DNA from: Pararhizobium capsulatum DSM 1112
GTDB lineage: Bacteria; Pseudomonadota; Alphaproteobacteria; Rhizobiales; Rhizobiaceae
DNA: 64,000 nt
NCBI RefSeq assembly: GCF_030814475.1
Contig: NZ_JAUSVF010000001.1
Span: 3,815,001 to 3,879,000, forward strand
Reading direction: 5' to 3'
Shown here: positions 9,486 through 18,563 of the stretch, one piece after another
How positions within the stretch are numbered: the stretch's first letter is position 1
Layout of the letters: the number at the start of each line of letters is the position of its first letter
Made by a program: the position numbers and the translations under genes
The notes under the pieces: model-generated
Database searches by the model: none
What the model saw: only the letters and a program-made list of their open reading frames with translations
What the model was told of the DNA's origin: nothing

Positions 9486-10779
9486 GGGTCAGATGGGGTA
9501 TTCGGCTTGAGCCCATCTTCGAGGATTTTGGATAGGAGGTGCTGCGCTTCGTGCTGATGATAAACGTAGTCTGTTCTCTAACAGCCACAAACATCAGAAG
9601 GGAAGCGCAGCATGAAGTATTATGCGGGTTTGGACGTCTCTCTCAAAGAGACCTCTATATGCATCTTGGATGAAGCGGGCGCGGTGCTCCGAGAGCTAAA
9701 AGTCCCAAGCCATCCGGAAGATTTGATACGAATATTGGGTGATCCTGCTTTGCAGTTCGTTCGGATTGGCCTCGAAGCGGGACCATTGTCACAGTGGCTG
9801 TTTAGCGGGATGGTGGAAGCTGGGCTGCCTACCATTTGTATAGAGACCCGCCACACCAAGGCCTTTCTCAAGGCCCAGATCAACAAGACGGATCGTAACG
9901 ATGCGCGCGGTATCGCGCAGATGATGCGGGTCAATTTGTTTCGTCCCGTTCACGTGAAGACCCTGACCAGCCAGAAGCGACGGGCGTTGCTGACGGCCCG
10001 CAAGCTGGTGCAGGAAAAGGCTATTGCTATCGAGAATGACATTAGGGGGATGCTGCGCAATTTTGGGCTCAAGGTCGGCGTCGTCAGCGCCGCCGGCTTC
10101 GAGGTACGTATCCGCGAGCTGATCGAAGACATGCCGGACCTGGCCAGCATCATGGAGCCACTGCTGACCGTTCGGAAAAAGCTGCGTGAGACGTTCATAA
10201 CCTTGCATCGTCAGTTGCTGGCGGTTGTTCGGGACGACACCGCTTGCCAACGGCTGATGACGATTCCCGGTGTCGGTCCAGTGGTCGCGCTGGCCTACAC
10301 CAGCACCATCGATGTTCCGGCCCGCTTCAGGAACTCCAAGGCCGTCGGTCCCGCGCTGGGATTGACGCCTCGCCTCCATCAATCGGGCGAAAGCGATCGT
10401 GTCGGGCGCATCTCGCGCTGCGGTGACGCTATGATGAGAACGCTGCTCTATGAAGCCGCGCAATCGCTGCTGACACGGGTGCAGAAATGGTCGTGGCTGA
10501 AAGCCTGGGCGATGAATATCGCCAAACGCCGAGGCTTGCAGAGAGCCGTCGTCGCCTTGGCGCGAAGACTGTCAGTGATCATGCATCGGATGTGGAGTGA
10601 TGGCTCGGAGTTCCGTTGGACGAAGGAGATGGCGACGGCAACCTAAGTATTCTGCCCCAAAGGGGTAACCAAGTTCCGCCTGCTGGGCGGCGAAACGTCC
10701 TTCGCGGGACGATGGATAAGACGAGTTCGCAATGAGTCCAGTACCGATCCACATAACAGGATCAGGACGTGGGTCAGAT
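9486..10779 (+). mobile_element. IS110-family insertion sequence, copy A (ends approximate)
   Basis: A single DEDD-transposase gene with non-coding ends of about 120 bp on each side and no terminal inverted repeats, as is usual for IS110. The left end most likely begins at the GGGGTATTCGGC at 9495, which resembles the left end of the second element (46031). The 9-bp string GGGTCAGAT occurs at both 9486-9494 and 10771-10779 and probably marks the shared target/junction sequence. A 10-bp inverted repeat (GCTGCGCTTC at 9541, GAAGCGCAGC at 9602) ends right at the transposase start codon. Confidence 0.8.
9612..10646 (+). CDS. IS110-family transposase
   Basis: DEDD-type recombinase of 344 residues. 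The N-terminal RuvC-like domain begins YYAGLDVSLKETSICILD (first catalytic Asp) and includes INKTDRNDARGIAQMM, where later acidic residues lie. The C-terminal transposase_20 domain has TIPGVGPVVALA and the serine-containing LHQSGESDRVGRISRCGD. It looks intact and potentially active. The gene points away from prfA. It is clearly related to, but not identical with, the transposase at 46132-47160. Confidence 0.96.
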   Translation: MKYYAGLDVSLKETSICILDEAGAVLRELKVPSHPEDLIRILGDPALQFVRIGLEAGPLSQWLFSGMVEAGLPTICIETRHTKAFLKAQINKTDRNDARGIAQMMRVNLFRPVHVKTLTSQKRRALLTARKLVQEKAIAIENDIRGMLRNFGLKVGVVSAAGFEVRIRELIEDMPDLASIMEPLLTVRKKLRETFITLHRQLLAVVRDDTACQRLMTIPGVGPVVALAYTSTIDVPARFRNSKAVGPALGLTPRLHQSGESDRVGRISRCGDAMMRTLLYEAAQSLLTRVQKWSWLKAWAMNIAKRRGLQRAVVALARRLSVIMHRMWSDGSEFRWTKEMATAT

Positions 10780-10918
10780 TGTTCCGCCTTATCCTTCTGA
10801 TCCCATCATGGGAGAGCCAAAGTGCTCATCCCGGAGAGAAGCGAGACCCGCGAAAGACTTTTCCACTGGCAATATCGGAAAGTTCGAAAGCGCTTGACGT
10901 CGACACGCCGAATAGAGA

Positions 10919-11754
10919 AGGACTCGTTAAATCAGAGCCAGAAGATAACGGCTGCGGCGATGCATATGCTTGAGAAGAATGTGTGTGCGCAGCGGTCGTA
11001 TCTGGTGTGAATTCGCCGCCAGTCCTTGAGCCTGCCAAACATGTTTTCAATCTTGTGGTGCTTTTTGTAGAGCACCGGATCATGAGGGATCGCTACCTTG
11101 CGGTTTGCCCTCGAAGGAATACAGGCAATGATTTTGCGCTCCGCCAAGGCATCTCGGAACCAGTCGGCATCATAGCCCTTGTCGGCGAGCAACGTCTTGG
11201 CTTTAGGAAAGGCCTCGATCATGCGAGCGGCACCTTTGTAATCGCTCATCTGGCCCTCGCTCAACAGCAGGATCAGGGGTCGGCCGTGACCATCGCAAAC
11301 CGCGTGCAGTTTGGAGTTCAGGCCACCTTTGGTGCGTCCGATACGTCTGGGAACATCCCCTTTTTTAGCAGGCTGGCTGCAGTGCGATGTGCTTTCAGAT
11401 GGGTGGCGTCGATCATCAACTGCTCCGGCTTGCCGCGTTTGGCCGTCAGTTCGGCCAAAATCCGGTTGAACACACCGAGCCTGCTCCAGCGGATGAAGCG
11501 ATTATAGATCGTCTTGTGTGGCCCGTATTCCCTGGGCGCGTCGCGCCACCGCAACCCATTGCGCAAGACAAAGATAATGCCGCTCAAAATCAACCGGTCA
11601 TCGACACGTGGCACCCCGTGCGACAGCGGGAAATAGGGCTCGATCCGGCGCATCTGCGCCTCCGACAAAAGCATCAAGTCACTCATCAAAGCATCTCCCT
11701 TCGATCCCAGTGAATCAAACAGTGGAAGACACAGCAAGTAATTTAATAGGTCCT
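10919..11754 (-). mobile_element. IS5-family (IS427 group) insertion sequence
   Basis: About 836 bp. Inward-reading ends are similar: AGGACTCGTTAAATCAG on the left and AGGACCTATTAAATTAC on the right. It carries a two-phase transposase gene read by frameshifting. The right end lies four bases from RIME copy 3. The 139 bp between this element and the IS110-type element (10780-10918) shows no recognisable gene. Confidence 0.8.
10932..11686 (-). CDS. IS5/IS427-group transposase, two frames joined by -1 frameshifting
   Basis: The first frame starts at ATG 11686 (GGGAG eight bases upstream) and gives the N-terminal DUF4096-like part MSDLMLLSEAQMRRIEPYFP, ending at 11318. The second frame ends at 10932 and carries the DDE catalytic part (LLADKGYDADWFRDAL and KHHKIENMFGRLKDWRRI). 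The switch point is the slippery run of six A and four G on the minus strand (11357-11366); a -1 slip there continues as KKGDVPRRIGRTKGGLNSK, the usual family sequence. This is the normal programmed frameshift of the group and not decay. Confidence 0.88.
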
Positions 11755-11758
11755 GAGC

Positions 11759-11862
11759 CTAGAGTTTGTCAGGGAAAAGTGGGAACCGGTTTTCCCGAAA
11801 AGACAAACGGAAACACAAGAATCTAGAGGATGTCTGGTTCAATCTGAACCAGACATCCTCTA
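11759..11862 (+). repeat. RIME-type intergenic repeat, copy 3
   Basis: The clearest copy: GTTTGTC and GACAAAC arms around the inner palindrome, then a terminal hairpin AGAGGATGTCTGGTTC with its complement GAACCAGACATCCTCT. Its last three bases are the complement of the ptsP stop codon, so the hairpin begins exactly where translation of ptsP ends and may serve as its terminator. Confidence 0.88.
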
Positions 11863-14127
11863 AACGGGAATGCCGTGCTCGGCAGCGAACGCTGTCAGCA
11901 ACTCCCGCACCGGCTGCTGTGACTTGGTATCATCCAGCGCGACATTTAGCATTTCGCCAAGCTTGTCCGCATCAAGCGCAAGCAGCATGGCCTTGACCGG
12001 CCCGACTGCCGTCGGCGACATCGAGACAGAGCGGAAGCCGATGCCGAGCAAGGCCATGGCCGGCAAGGGCTTGCTCGCCATTTCCCCGCAGAGCGTAACG
12101 CTCGTCCCGCTGCGATCCCCAGCCCGGACGATATCACGCAACATCCGTAGGAACGGCCGCCCGAGAACGTCGAAACGATCGGACACGCGCGCATTGCCGC
12201 GATCCACAGCCATCGTAAACTGGAACAGGTCGTTCGATCCCACGGACACGAAATCGACTTCGCTCATCAGCTCATCAAGTTGCCAGAGCAACGCGGGTAC
12301 TTCCAGCATGGCGCCGAACTGCAGCTTGCGCGGCAGCTGCTCGCCGGATTTCGACTGTCGCTGGATTTCCTTCTGCAGCAACCCGCGCACCTGCCGCAGC
12401 TCCGAAACCTCGGTCACCATCGGCAGCATCAGCTTCAGCTCCTCGCCGGCCGAAGCACGCAGCATGGCACGCAGCTGGGTGCGCAGCAGGCCTGGACGGT
12501 CCAGTGAAAGGCGGATAGCCCGCCACCCGAGCGCCGGGTTTTCTTCCTCGGCCGCACGGAAATAGGGCACCACCTTGTCGCCGCCGATATCGAGCGTGCG
12601 GAAAGTCACCGGCTTGCCGGCCGCCTGCTTCATTACATTACGATAGAAGGCTTCCTGCTCTTCCATCTTCGGCATGGTCGAGGCGATCATGAACTGCAGC
12701 TCGGTACGGAAAAGGCCAATGCCTTCGGCACCCGATTCCGCCAGCTGCGGCAGATCGACGAGCAGGCCGGCATTCATCTGCAGCCTGATGCGCTTGCCGT
12801 CCTTGGTCACCGGCTCGACATCGCGCAGCGCCCGGAACTGTTCCTGACGGCGGGCACGCAGCCGTACCTTTTCCTCATAGGCCCGCTGCAGATCGGCCAT
12901 CGGCCGCAGATGCACCTTGGCGTCGTCGCCATCTATGATGATCGCATCGCGATTTTCCGCCAGCGCCACGACACCGGCAGCCTGCCCCACGACGGGAATA
13001 CCCATGGCGCGTGCAACGATCACGACGTGGCTGGTGACGGCGCCCTCTTCCAGCACCAGGCCGCGAACATTCTCGCGCGGATAATCGAGCAGTTCGGCCG
13101 CACCCATGGCGCGCGCCACGACGATTGCATCAGCCGGAAAATCCGTTGCCGACAGTTTCGCGCCATAGCCCGTCAGTTGCCGCAGCAGCCGGTTCGCCAG
13201 ATCGTCGAAATCATGCATTCGTTCGCGCAAATACGGGTCCGTAAGTCGGATCATCCGCGCCTTGGTCTCGCTCTGCACCCGCTCGACCGCCGCTTCTGCC
13301 GTCAGGCCGTTGCGGATCGCCTCTTCAAGCTTCCTCACCCAGCCGCGATCGTGGGCAAACATCCGGTAGGCTTCGAGAACCGCGCGGTGCTCGCCTTCCA
13401 TGGAAACGTCACGCCGCGACAGCATGTCGTCAATGGAAATGCGCAGCGACCCGAGCGCTTCTGCAAGCCGCCCCAGTTCGTGTTCGGTATCGTCGTTCAG
13501 CAGATTGGTCACGACAATGCGCGGTTCGTGTAGCACGACGTAACCGAGCCCGACGCCTTCGCCAAAGCTCGAGCCCTCGATCGTCACGGGCCGGGAAAGA
13601 TCGAGTTCGAGGCCGGGCCGCGTGATCTTCTTCAGCTCGCCGGTCGCCACCATTTCGGCGAGAACCATCGCCGTGGTTTCCATCGCCTCGACCTCGTCGT
13701 CGCGATAGGTGCGGCTCGCCTTGTTCTGCACAACGAGAACGCCGAGCGAACGGCCGGTGCGCAGGATCGGTACGCCGAGGAAGGAGTGATAGATCTCTTC
13801 GCCGGTCTCCGGCAGATAGGTGAAGGCAGGGTGCGACTGCGCGTCGGAAAGGTTGAGCGGCCGCGCGGAGGCGGCGATCGTGCCGACGAGGCCCTGCCCC
13901 ATCTGCAGCTGCGCCAGATGCACGGCGTCCTTGTTCAGGCCTTCGGTTGCATAAAGCTCAAGAACACCATCGGAGCGCAACACATAAACGGAGCACACTT
14001 CCGCGACCATGTTCTGCGCAATCTGGCGAACGATCTGGTCAAGGCGCTCCTGCGGCTCGAGCGGCTCCGCCATCAGTTCGCGTAGCCGCTTGAGAAGAAC
14101 GCGTGGACCCGCAGAGAGGTCTCTCAT
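11860..14127 (-). CDS. ptsP: Phosphoenolpyruvate--protein phosphotransferase PtsP (EI-Ntr)
   Basis: First enzyme of the nitrogen-related PTS: takes phosphate from PEP and passes it to NPr, which signals on nitrogen and potassium status. Length is 755 residues. The N-terminal GAF domain (about 20-165) separates it from sugar EI. Then come the PEP-utiliser N domain, the phosphohistidine domain with GAVTSHVVIVARAMGIPVVG (active His near residue 367), and the C-terminal PEP-binding barrel with GIGLFRTELQFM and VSVGSNDLFQFTMAVDRGN. Start ATG has GGGAG ten bases upstream. It lies downstream of lysC on the same strand (89-bp gap). In relatives prfA follows directly; here the order is broken by IS elements. 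Confidence 0.97.
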   Translation of the reverse strand: MRDLSAGPRVLLKRLRELMAEPLEPQERLDQIVRQIAQNMVAEVCSVYVLRSDGVLELYATEGLNKDAVHLAQLQMGQGLVGTIAASARPLNLSDAQSHPAFTYLPETGEEIYHSFLGVPILRTGRSLGVLVVQNKASRTYRDDEVEAMETTAMVLAEMVATGELKKITRPGLELDLSRPVTIEGSSFGEGVGLGYVVLHEPRIVVTNLLNDDTEHELGRLAEALGSLRISIDDMLSRRDVSMEGEHRAVLEAYRMFAHDRGWVRKLEEAIRNGLTAEAAVERVQSETKARMIRLTDPYLRERMHDFDDLANRLLRQLTGYGAKLSATDFPADAIVVARAMGAAELLDYPRENVRGLVLEEGAVTSHVVIVARAMGIPVVGQAAGVVALAENRDAIIIDGDDAKVHLRPMADLQRAYEEKVRLRARRQEQFRALRDVEPVTKDGKRIRLQMNAGLLVDLPQLAESGAEGIGLFRTELQFMIASTMPKMEEQEAFYRNVMKQAAGKPVTFRTLDIGGDKVVPYFRAAEEENPALGWRAIRLSLDRPGLLRTQLRAMLRASAGEELKLMLPMVTEVSELRQVRGLLQKEIQRQSKSGEQLPRKLQFGAMLEVPALLWQLDELMSEVDFVSVGSNDLFQFTMAVDRGNARVSDRFDVLGRPFLRMLRDIVRAGDRSGTSVTLCGEMASKPLPAMALLGIGFRSVSMSPTAVGPVKAMLLALDADKLGEMLNVALDDTKSQQPVRELLTAFAAEHGIPV

Positions 14128-14216
14128 CGCGCAACGTCTCCCGAATAATAGTCATCGAATGTCAGTCACGGGGCAACGGCGACAAGGCTCGCCGCTGCCG
14201 TTCGCAATCGCTCCGA

Positions 14217-15470
14217 TCAACTCTTATCGAGACCGTAGACAGAATGCAAAGTGCGAACCGCCAATTCGGCGTAAGGACCGTCGATCAGGATCGAAATCTT
14301 GATTTCCGAAGTGGTGATCGCCTTGATGTTGATGCCTTTTTCGGCAAGTGCCCGGAAAGCGGACGCAGCCACGCCGGCATGGCTGCGCATGCCGATACCG
14401 ATGACCGAAACCTTCACCAGGCCCGATTCGTTCTGGATGACGTCGAAACCGATCTTGTCCCTGGCATCGGACAGCACCTTCAGCGCCTTGTCGACGTCGG
14501 TCGAGGGCACGGTGAAAGTCATGTCGGTCTTGGATCCGTCTTCCGAAATGTTCTGGACGATCATGTCGACATTGATATGCGCTTCGGCGAGCGGCCCGAA
14601 GATCGCAGCCGAGACACCCGGCCGGTCAGCGAGGCGCCGCAGCGAAATCTGCGCTTCATCCTTGGCATAGGCGATGCCGGTGACGACTTCCTGTTCCACG
14701 ATCTCTTCCTCATCACAAATCAGCGTACCGGGGGGATTGAGCAGATCACCCATACCCGGTGCATCGGGGTCTACGAAACTGGATCGCACGAAGGTGCGAA
14801 CCTTGTGAACCATGGCAAGTTCGACCGAGCGGACCTGCAGAACCTTGGCGCCGAGCGACGCCATTTCGAGCATTTCCTCGAAGGCAACCTTCTTCAGGCG
14901 CCGCGCCTTGGGCTCGATGCGCGGATCGGTCGTGTAGACGCCGTCGACGTCGGTATAGATATCGCAACGATCCGCCTTTACAGCCGCCGCAATCGCGACT
15001 GCCGACGTATCCGAGCCACCACGGCCAAGTGTCGCGATGCGATTGTCAGGCCCAAGCCCTTGGAAGCCGGCGATAACGGCAACCTGGCCTTCCCCAAAGC
15101 GGCGGATCAGGTCGGAGCCATCGATTTCGAGGATGCGCGCCGCGCCATGAGCATTGTCAGTGCGGATCGGGATCTGCCAGCCCTGCCACGAGCGGGCATT
15201 GATGCCGATATGCTGGAGCGCGATCGCCAGCAGACCGGACGTCACCTGCTCGCCTGAAGCAACGACGGCATCGTACTCGCGAGCGTCATGCATCGGGGAA
15301 GCATCGCGCGTCCATGATACCAGTTCGTTGGTCTTGCCGGACATGGCAGAGACGACGACGGCCACTTCGTGGCCGGCATCGACTTCACGTTTCACATGGC
15401 GGGCGACGTTGCGAATGCGATCCATATCCGCGACGGAAGTCCCGCCGAATTTCATGACGATGCGTGCCAT
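14217..15470 (-). CDS. lysC: Aspartate kinase
   Basis: Phosphorylates aspartate in the first step of the pathway to lysine, threonine, methionine and diaminopimelate. 417 residues. The kinase domain begins MARIVMKFGGTSVADMDRIR with the KFGGTS signature; GRGGSDTSAVAIAAAVKADR and the aspartate site follow. Two ACT domains close the protein (about 260-415, VTGIAYAKDEAQISLRRLAD and VSVIGIGMRSHAGVAA), where lysine and threonine normally bind. The start has AGAGG just upstream. lysA, the last step of lysine synthesis, lies at 61681. Confidence 0.98.
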   Translation of the reverse strand: MARIVMKFGGTSVADMDRIRNVARHVKREVDAGHEVAVVVSAMSGKTNELVSWTRDASPMHDAREYDAVVASGEQVTSGLLAIALQHIGINARSWQGWQIPIRTDNAHGAARILEIDGSDLIRRFGEGQVAVIAGFQGLGPDNRIATLGRGGSDTSAVAIAAAVKADRCDIYTDVDGVYTTDPRIEPKARRLKKVAFEEMLEMASLGAKVLQVRSVELAMVHKVRTFVRSSFVDPDAPGMGDLLNPPGTLICDEEEIVEQEVVTGIAYAKDEAQISLRRLADRPGVSAAIFGPLAEAHINVDMIVQNISEDGSKTDMTFTVPSTDVDKALKVLSDARDKIGFDVIQNESGLVKVSVIGIGMRSHAGVAASAFRALAEKGINIKAITTSEIKISILIDGPYAELAVRTLHSVYGLDKS

Positions 15471-15602
15471 ATGCCTCTACCGGTAGAAATGCCGCGCGAG
15501 CGCCCGCGCCTGCGAGGAAGTTGGCGGTCTCTTAGCGAAATTGTAAGGCCGGTGCAACGGCAGAAAAGCGGAGAATTTGAGGAAGGTTTTGGACGATACC
15601 CT

Positions 15603-16796
15603 CTAGGTCGCTGCCGCCTCAGCCGGCGCCTTGAACCGCAACCCAAGCACCAGCAGCGCACCGATCGCATACACGGCCACGACCGATAGCCAGATCGCGC
15701 CGGGCCATTCTTCCCTGACGACGAAATAAATGCTTGAGAAACCAAGCGGGCTGATGATCGAGGCAAGACTCATGACCGACGCCAGCACTCCCTGGAACTG
15801 GCCTTGGCTGCCCTCATCCACCTGCCGGGTGGCAAGCGACTGCAGCGCCGGCACGCCGATGCCGCCAAGTGCGAAGACCGGCATGATCGCGAAGATCACC
15901 CAGCTCTCCGTCGCAAAGGCCATGACGGTCAGCGCAACGCACACGCCGGCGACTCCCGTGACAATGGCCCCGCGCTCGCTGAGCAGTTTGACGGCCGGAC
16001 CTGGAAGGAAGGCCTGGGCAAGCGCCTGGCAGACACCGAAGGTCCCGAGCGAAAGACCGATCCAGAGCCCGTTCCACTGGAATGTGTCGCTCCCCCACAC
16101 TGCCCAGCAGGTGCCATAGGCCTCGCCGGTGGCGCTGAAGATCAGGAAGATGAAGATGATCGGCAGCAAGCTCTTCATCGAGAAGACCCAACGCAGCGGC
16201 CGCAACGGGTTGAGCACTGCGAGGTCGATTTTCTCCCGGCTCGGGGCGCGCGATTCCGGCAGCAGGAAGAACGCCAGCAGCAGGTTACCGGCATTCAGCA
16301 CCGCTGCCGCGATGAAGGGCAGCCGCAGCCACCAGTCGCCAAGCACGCCGCCGAGAATAGGGCCAATGATGAAACCGATGCCGAACATGGCGTTGAACAG
16401 GCCGAAGCGGCGAGCCCGCCGATCCTCAGGGGAAATGTCGGTGATATAGGCAGTCGCCACCGAAATGTTGGCGCTGGTTAGGCCGGCAATGGCCCGGCCG
16501 ATGAACAGCATCCAGAGATTGGGCGCAAAAGCCAGGAAGAGGTAGTTGATCGCGGCCCCACCAAGCGAAATGAGCAGCACGGGCCGGCGTCCCAGCCGAT
16601 CACTGAGGGCACCGAGCACCGGCGCGAAGATGAACTGCATGACCGCGTAAAGAGCCGTCATCGCGCCGATGTAGGGCGCCACGTTTTCAGCACGGGTGAC
16701 GTCCTGCAGCAGCGACGGCAGGATTGGAAAGATGAGCCCGATGCCGACGGCATCAAGCACAATGGCGGCGAAAATGACGATGAGTGATCTGTTCAT
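15603..16796 (-). CDS. MFS transporter, TetA-like drug/proton antiporter
   Basis: Inner-membrane efflux carrier with twelve predicted helices. The MFS signature between helices 2 and 3 reads GALSDRLGRRPVLL, and the antiporter-type motif C region reads GIGFIIGPILGGVLGDW, both typical of the TetA/DHA1 group. ATG 16796 (MNRSLIVIFAAIVLDAVGIG) is preferred over the in-frame ATG seven codons upstream because the first helix begins directly after it, although no strong ribosome site is visible. It stands alone between lysC and a long intergenic stretch, with no TetR-type regulator beside it. The substrate cannot be inferred; calling it a tetracycline pump would go beyond the data. Confidence 0.88.
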   Translation of the reverse strand: MNRSLIVIFAAIVLDAVGIGLIFPILPSLLQDVTRAENVAPYIGAMTALYAVMQFIFAPVLGALSDRLGRRPVLLISLGGAAINYLFLAFAPNLWMLFIGRAIAGLTSANISVATAYITDISPEDRRARRFGLFNAMFGIGFIIGPILGGVLGDWWLRLPFIAAAVLNAGNLLLAFFLLPESRAPSREKIDLAVLNPLRPLRWVFSMKSLLPIIFIFLIFSATGEAYGTCWAVWGSDTFQWNGLWIGLSLGTFGVCQALAQAFLPGPAVKLLSERGAIVTGVAGVCVALTVMAFATESWVIFAIMPVFALGGIGVPALQSLATRQVDEGSQGQFQGVLASVMSLASIISPLGFSSIYFVVREEWPGAIWLSVVAVYAIGALLVLGLRFKAPAEAAAT

Positions 16797-17119
16797 GGCG
16801 CGATCCGATTGACACAAGCAGCAGACGCCGCTCGGCGCCGGTGGCTTGCGATGAGGCCTGACTGTCAGGCATTGCTTTCAGGGAAACGCTGGCCGAGCCA
16901 TGCTGGAAAACGCATGACTGGCGTGTGCTTGACCGCCTGGACGAAAACTCATCCACCTGCCGCTGCTTGAGCGGTACAGGGAAGCGGTCGCTTTTCGCGA
17001 CGGACGTCATTTACACCGGAGGGCCGCATCCGGCAAGTCCTTCTGAATCACGAAGCCCCTTTACTCCGTTCCGCGTCTACGTCATCACTGGCTGAAATTC
17101 CAAGCCGGGAGAGAGCTAC
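16797..17119. other. Intergenic region upstream of the MFS transporter gene
   Basis: 323 bp between the divergent transporter gene and a small putative membrane protein. A minus-strand reading frame across it has no family resemblance. No repeats or strong hairpins were noticed. Confidence 0.5.
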
Positions 17120-17314
17120 GTGGGATACGAGGCCGGGGTTGCCTATCTGTTTTGGATGTCGGTTGCGGTCGCGACATTTCTGATCGCTGGCTTCATCTAC
17201 GCCTGCTGGCCGGTAAAATCTGAAAACCGAATCAACGTACCTAACGGCTACGAGCCTGCATCCCAACGGAAACGCAGGCGCATTCGCCATGATGCGCCTG
17301 CGATCAGGCAGTAG
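17120..17314 (+). CDS. Putative small single-helix membrane protein
   Basis: 64 residues from a GTG start with GGGAGAGA upstream at good spacing. One hydrophobic segment (about residues 8-30, YLFWMSVAVATFLIAGFIYA) is followed by a basic cytoplasmic tail with RKRRRIR. The positive-inside pattern and ribosome site support a real gene, but there is no recognisable family and the frame could be chance. Confidence 0.35.
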   Translation: MGYEAGVAYLFWMSVAVATFLIAGFIYACWPVKSENRINVPNGYEPASQRKRRRIRHDAPAIRQ

Positions 17315-17396
17315 GCGGTTTGCAAATGTTCACGGGGAACCGATACCTGCGCGACCCCGGCAAAGTCACTCGGACCGATCCGCGATAGCGGAGCAC

Positions 17397-18434
17397 TCAG
17401 TTCGTCAGATCGTAAGGGATCCGGTATCCATTCGTTTCCAGCCAATGGATCGCTGCCTTCGGCTCATCGGTCTGGAGGATGGTCACGCCCCGATCGATCC
17501 AGAAACCGTAGCTCTCTTCCGGCCGGTTTTCCCGTACCGCGAGTTCATCGCCGCGACCACCGGCCAGCATGCCCGGAGGACGATTGACGATCGGATAGGT
17601 ATTGGCCCACATGTGCCAGTTGCCGTTGATCGCCGCTGCATGCGCCTTGGCGCTGAAGAGCGGGCCACCCTTGTCCGTCAGCGGGGCATTGTCCTTGTGC
17701 CAGTTGATCAGCTCTGCCGCCGGTGCTGAAAAAGCCTCCGTCGCCCTGTTCATGAAGGCGGCATCGTCGATCGCGTCATCGGCCAGGATCGGCATGAAAA
17801 TCACGTCGTCGCCGACCGTGTTCATCACGGCCCGCGCCTCGTCGATACGTTTGGCGCTCCAGAGATTTTCCTTCATGACGATCTGATGGGCGACGCCGAT
17901 GGCTCGCGCCTCGGCTGCCACGTCCGGCAGGATCTCCGGCCCCAGCTTGTTGTCGATATTGACGAGGATCTGATCCTTGGCGACGGCAAACATCTCGCTC
18001 AAAGTCGGCACGATCTCGTCGCTGACCGCACCGCTGCCCTCGACGACAAGATGGCACTTGCGCAGCTCGGCGAGTGTAAAGGTATCGACCTCGCCGCGGC
18101 AGGTCGTGGTGCGGTCAAGCCAGCTGTCATGCATGACGACGAGCCTGCCGTCTGCGGACTTGCGCACATCGAGCTCGACCATCTCGGCCCCAAGCTCGAT
18201 CGAATGACGGATCGCCGCGCGGGAATTTTCCGGCAGGATCGTCACGCCGTTTTCCTTCCAGCCGGTGCGGTGCGCGACCACCATCACATGCTGGCGCCAG
18301 TGATTGGCATTCGTGAAGCGATCGAGGATCAGGCGGGCGCGGCTGGTATCGGCCGCCTGCACGTTAAGTGCATGGGTGGCGATCCCGCAGAGAGCGAAGA
18401 GCGACACAGTGGCAATTGCGAGCATCCGGCGCAT
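17397..18434 (-). CDS. Secreted glycerophosphodiester phosphodiesterase family protein
   Basis: Metal-dependent hydrolysis of glycerophosphodiesters to glycerol-3-phosphate and an alcohol, probably in the periplasm. ATG 18434 (MRRMLAIATVSLFALCGIAT) is nine bases after AGGG and begins a clear signal peptide cut near AQA. The GDPD core has VAHRTGWKENG (catalytic His, Arg), PENSRAAI (Glu), MVELDVRKSADG (Glu, Asp) and VVMHD (second His). The usual HRG is HRT here. The C-terminal half is longer than in E. coli GlpQ-like proteins and holds GFWIDRGVTILQTDEP near the end, matching the last metal-site strand. It is a single gene with no glycerol-phosphate transporter beside it. Confidence 0.88.
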   Translation of the reverse strand: MRRMLAIATVSLFALCGIATHALNVQAADTSRARLILDRFTNANHWRQHVMVVAHRTGWKENGVTILPENSRAAIRHSIELGAEMVELDVRKSADGRLVVMHDSWLDRTTTCRGEVDTFTLAELRKCHLVVEGSGAVSDEIVPTLSEMFAVAKDQILVNIDNKLGPEILPDVAAEARAIGVAHQIVMKENLWSAKRIDEARAVMNTVGDDVIFMPILADDAIDDAAFMNRATEAFSAPAAELINWHKDNAPLTDKGGPLFSAKAHAAAINGNWHMWANTYPIVNRPPGMLAGGRGDELAVRENRPEESYGFWIDRGVTILQTDEPKAAIHWLETNGYRIPYDLTN

Positions 18435-18563
18435 GAACAACATCCCTGGCCATCACAGTTGCCAAGGCGGATAGATGACTCGCGTGACACACCCATGAAG
18501 CGGGGATGACACATTGATGAATCCGGGAGAGCGGCATGCCCCGCCCTCACTGACCAGAAAGGC

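Noticed and set aside
11318..11366. IS5 transposase split read as a broken gene
   Set aside because: The break is at the standard A6G4 slippery site of the group, so programmed frameshifting explains it.
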